DNA of 6,081 nt. Origin: an uncultured Hyphomicrobiales bacterium (GTDB lineage: Bacteria; Pseudomonadota; Alphaproteobacteria; Rhizobiales; Beijerinckiaceae). A program made the position numbers and the translations under genes. Positions 5,667 to 6,081 of the stretch are shown here, one piece after another. The stretch lies in assembly GCA_903932565.1 (NCBI GenBank), contig CAIZGQ010000682.1, positions 1-6,081 of the forward strand, given 5' to 3'. Below the pieces are notes generated by a model. That model had not been told where the DNA came from. It did not search any database and saw only the letters and a list, made by a program, of their open reading frames with translations. Each line of letters opens with the position of its first letter. Within the stretch, counting starts at the first letter, position 1.

Positions 5667-6081
5667 ATGGGCCAAGTTCTCGTTAAAATCTGTGGGCTGT
5701 CGACGCCTGATACACTCGATGCGGCACTGGAGGCCGGCGCTGACTTTGTCGGCCTGGTCTTCTTTGCCAAAAGCCCCCGCCATGTGAGCCATGCGACGGC
5801 AGCCGACCTTGCCACCCGTGTGCAGGGTCGCGCCAAAATCGTCGCGCTCTGCGTCGACCCGTCGGACGCCGAACTTGAAGCCATCATCGCGGCTTCGAAA
5901 GCCGATATCCTGCAGCTTCACGGCCATGAGGCGCCAGCGCGGGTCACAGAGCTTCGCCGCACCTTTGAATTGCCGGTGATGAAAGCGGTTGGTATCTCAT
6001 CGAGTGCTGATCTTGCGGCTTCAAGCGCATTCGAACCGGTTTGCGACTGTCTGCTCTACGACGCCAAGCCGCCAAAGGACG
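5667..6081 (+). CDS. trpF: Phosphoribosylanthranilate isomerase, 5' part, cut by the window end
   Basis: TrpF converts N-(5-phosphoribosyl)anthranilate to CdRP, the third step of tryptophan synthesis, in the cytoplasm. The visible 138 residues are about two thirds of the usual 200-220 and run open to the window edge. The (beta/alpha)8-barrel landmarks are in order: VKICG (6-10) with the catalytic general base Cys9, EAGADFVGLVFF (22-33), SPRHV (36-40) with the substrate-binding Arg38, VALCVDPSD (59-67), LQLHG (82-86), VMKAVG (104-109) and LLYDAKPP (129-136) with the catalytic general acid Asp132. The ATG at 5667 gives the conserved N-terminus; the upstream RBS is weak (AGAAG near 5654-5658). 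In related genomes trpB and trpA usually follow, and I expect them just beyond the window. No defect is seen in the part present. Confidence 0.95.
   Translation, partial: MGQVLVKICGLSTPDTLDAALEAGADFVGLVFFAKSPRHVSHATAADLATRVQGRAKIVALCVDPSDAELEAIIAASKADILQLHGHEAPARVTELRRTFELPVMKAVGISSSADLAASSAFEPVCDCLLYDAKPPKD

Overview
The window looks like a chromosomal segment from a GC-rich alphaproteobacterium, probably of the Hyphomicrobiales (Rhizobiales) type. The evidence is the order sppA – ihfB – small LapA-like membrane protein – trpF on one strand, which is typical of alphaproteobacteria, together with GC-rich codon use in the core genes. No tRNA, rRNA, CRISPR array or transposase gene was seen.

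Left part (1-893): an AT-rich island bounded by two 47-bp REP-like double-hairpin elements in inverted orientation (1-47 and 847-893). Inside it, on the minus strand, is an orphan gene for a small secreted protein (95-667) with four cysteines in its mature part. It has a clear sigma70-like promoter and its own ribosome binding site. Stretches of this island that I counted by hand are about 31% GC (661-840) and about 39% GC (361-480). A sampled line inside the neighbouring prpE is about 70% GC.

Middle part (922-3739): prpE (propionyl-CoA synthetase) on the minus strand is divergent from a TauE/SafE-family membrane permease on the plus strand, with a 148-bp shared upstream region between them. 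The last 30 bases before the permease start form an interrupted 11-bp hairpin that buries its Shine-Dalgarno sequence.

Right part (3841-6081): sppA (membrane-anchored signal peptide peptidase), ihfB (IHF beta subunit, GTG start), a two-helix LapA-domain membrane protein and the start of trpF (cut by the window end) all read rightwards. The gaps are 68 to 91 bp, so partial co-transcription is plausible, with candidate internal promoters before ihfB and trpF. The genes serve unrelated jobs (membrane proteolysis, nucleoid architecture, envelope, tryptophan synthesis), so the cluster is best read as conserved gene order and not as one pathway.

Most of the window is ordinary core genome. The parts worth a second look are the REP-bounded orphan gene with compensated hairpin changes and the hairpin over the permease start.
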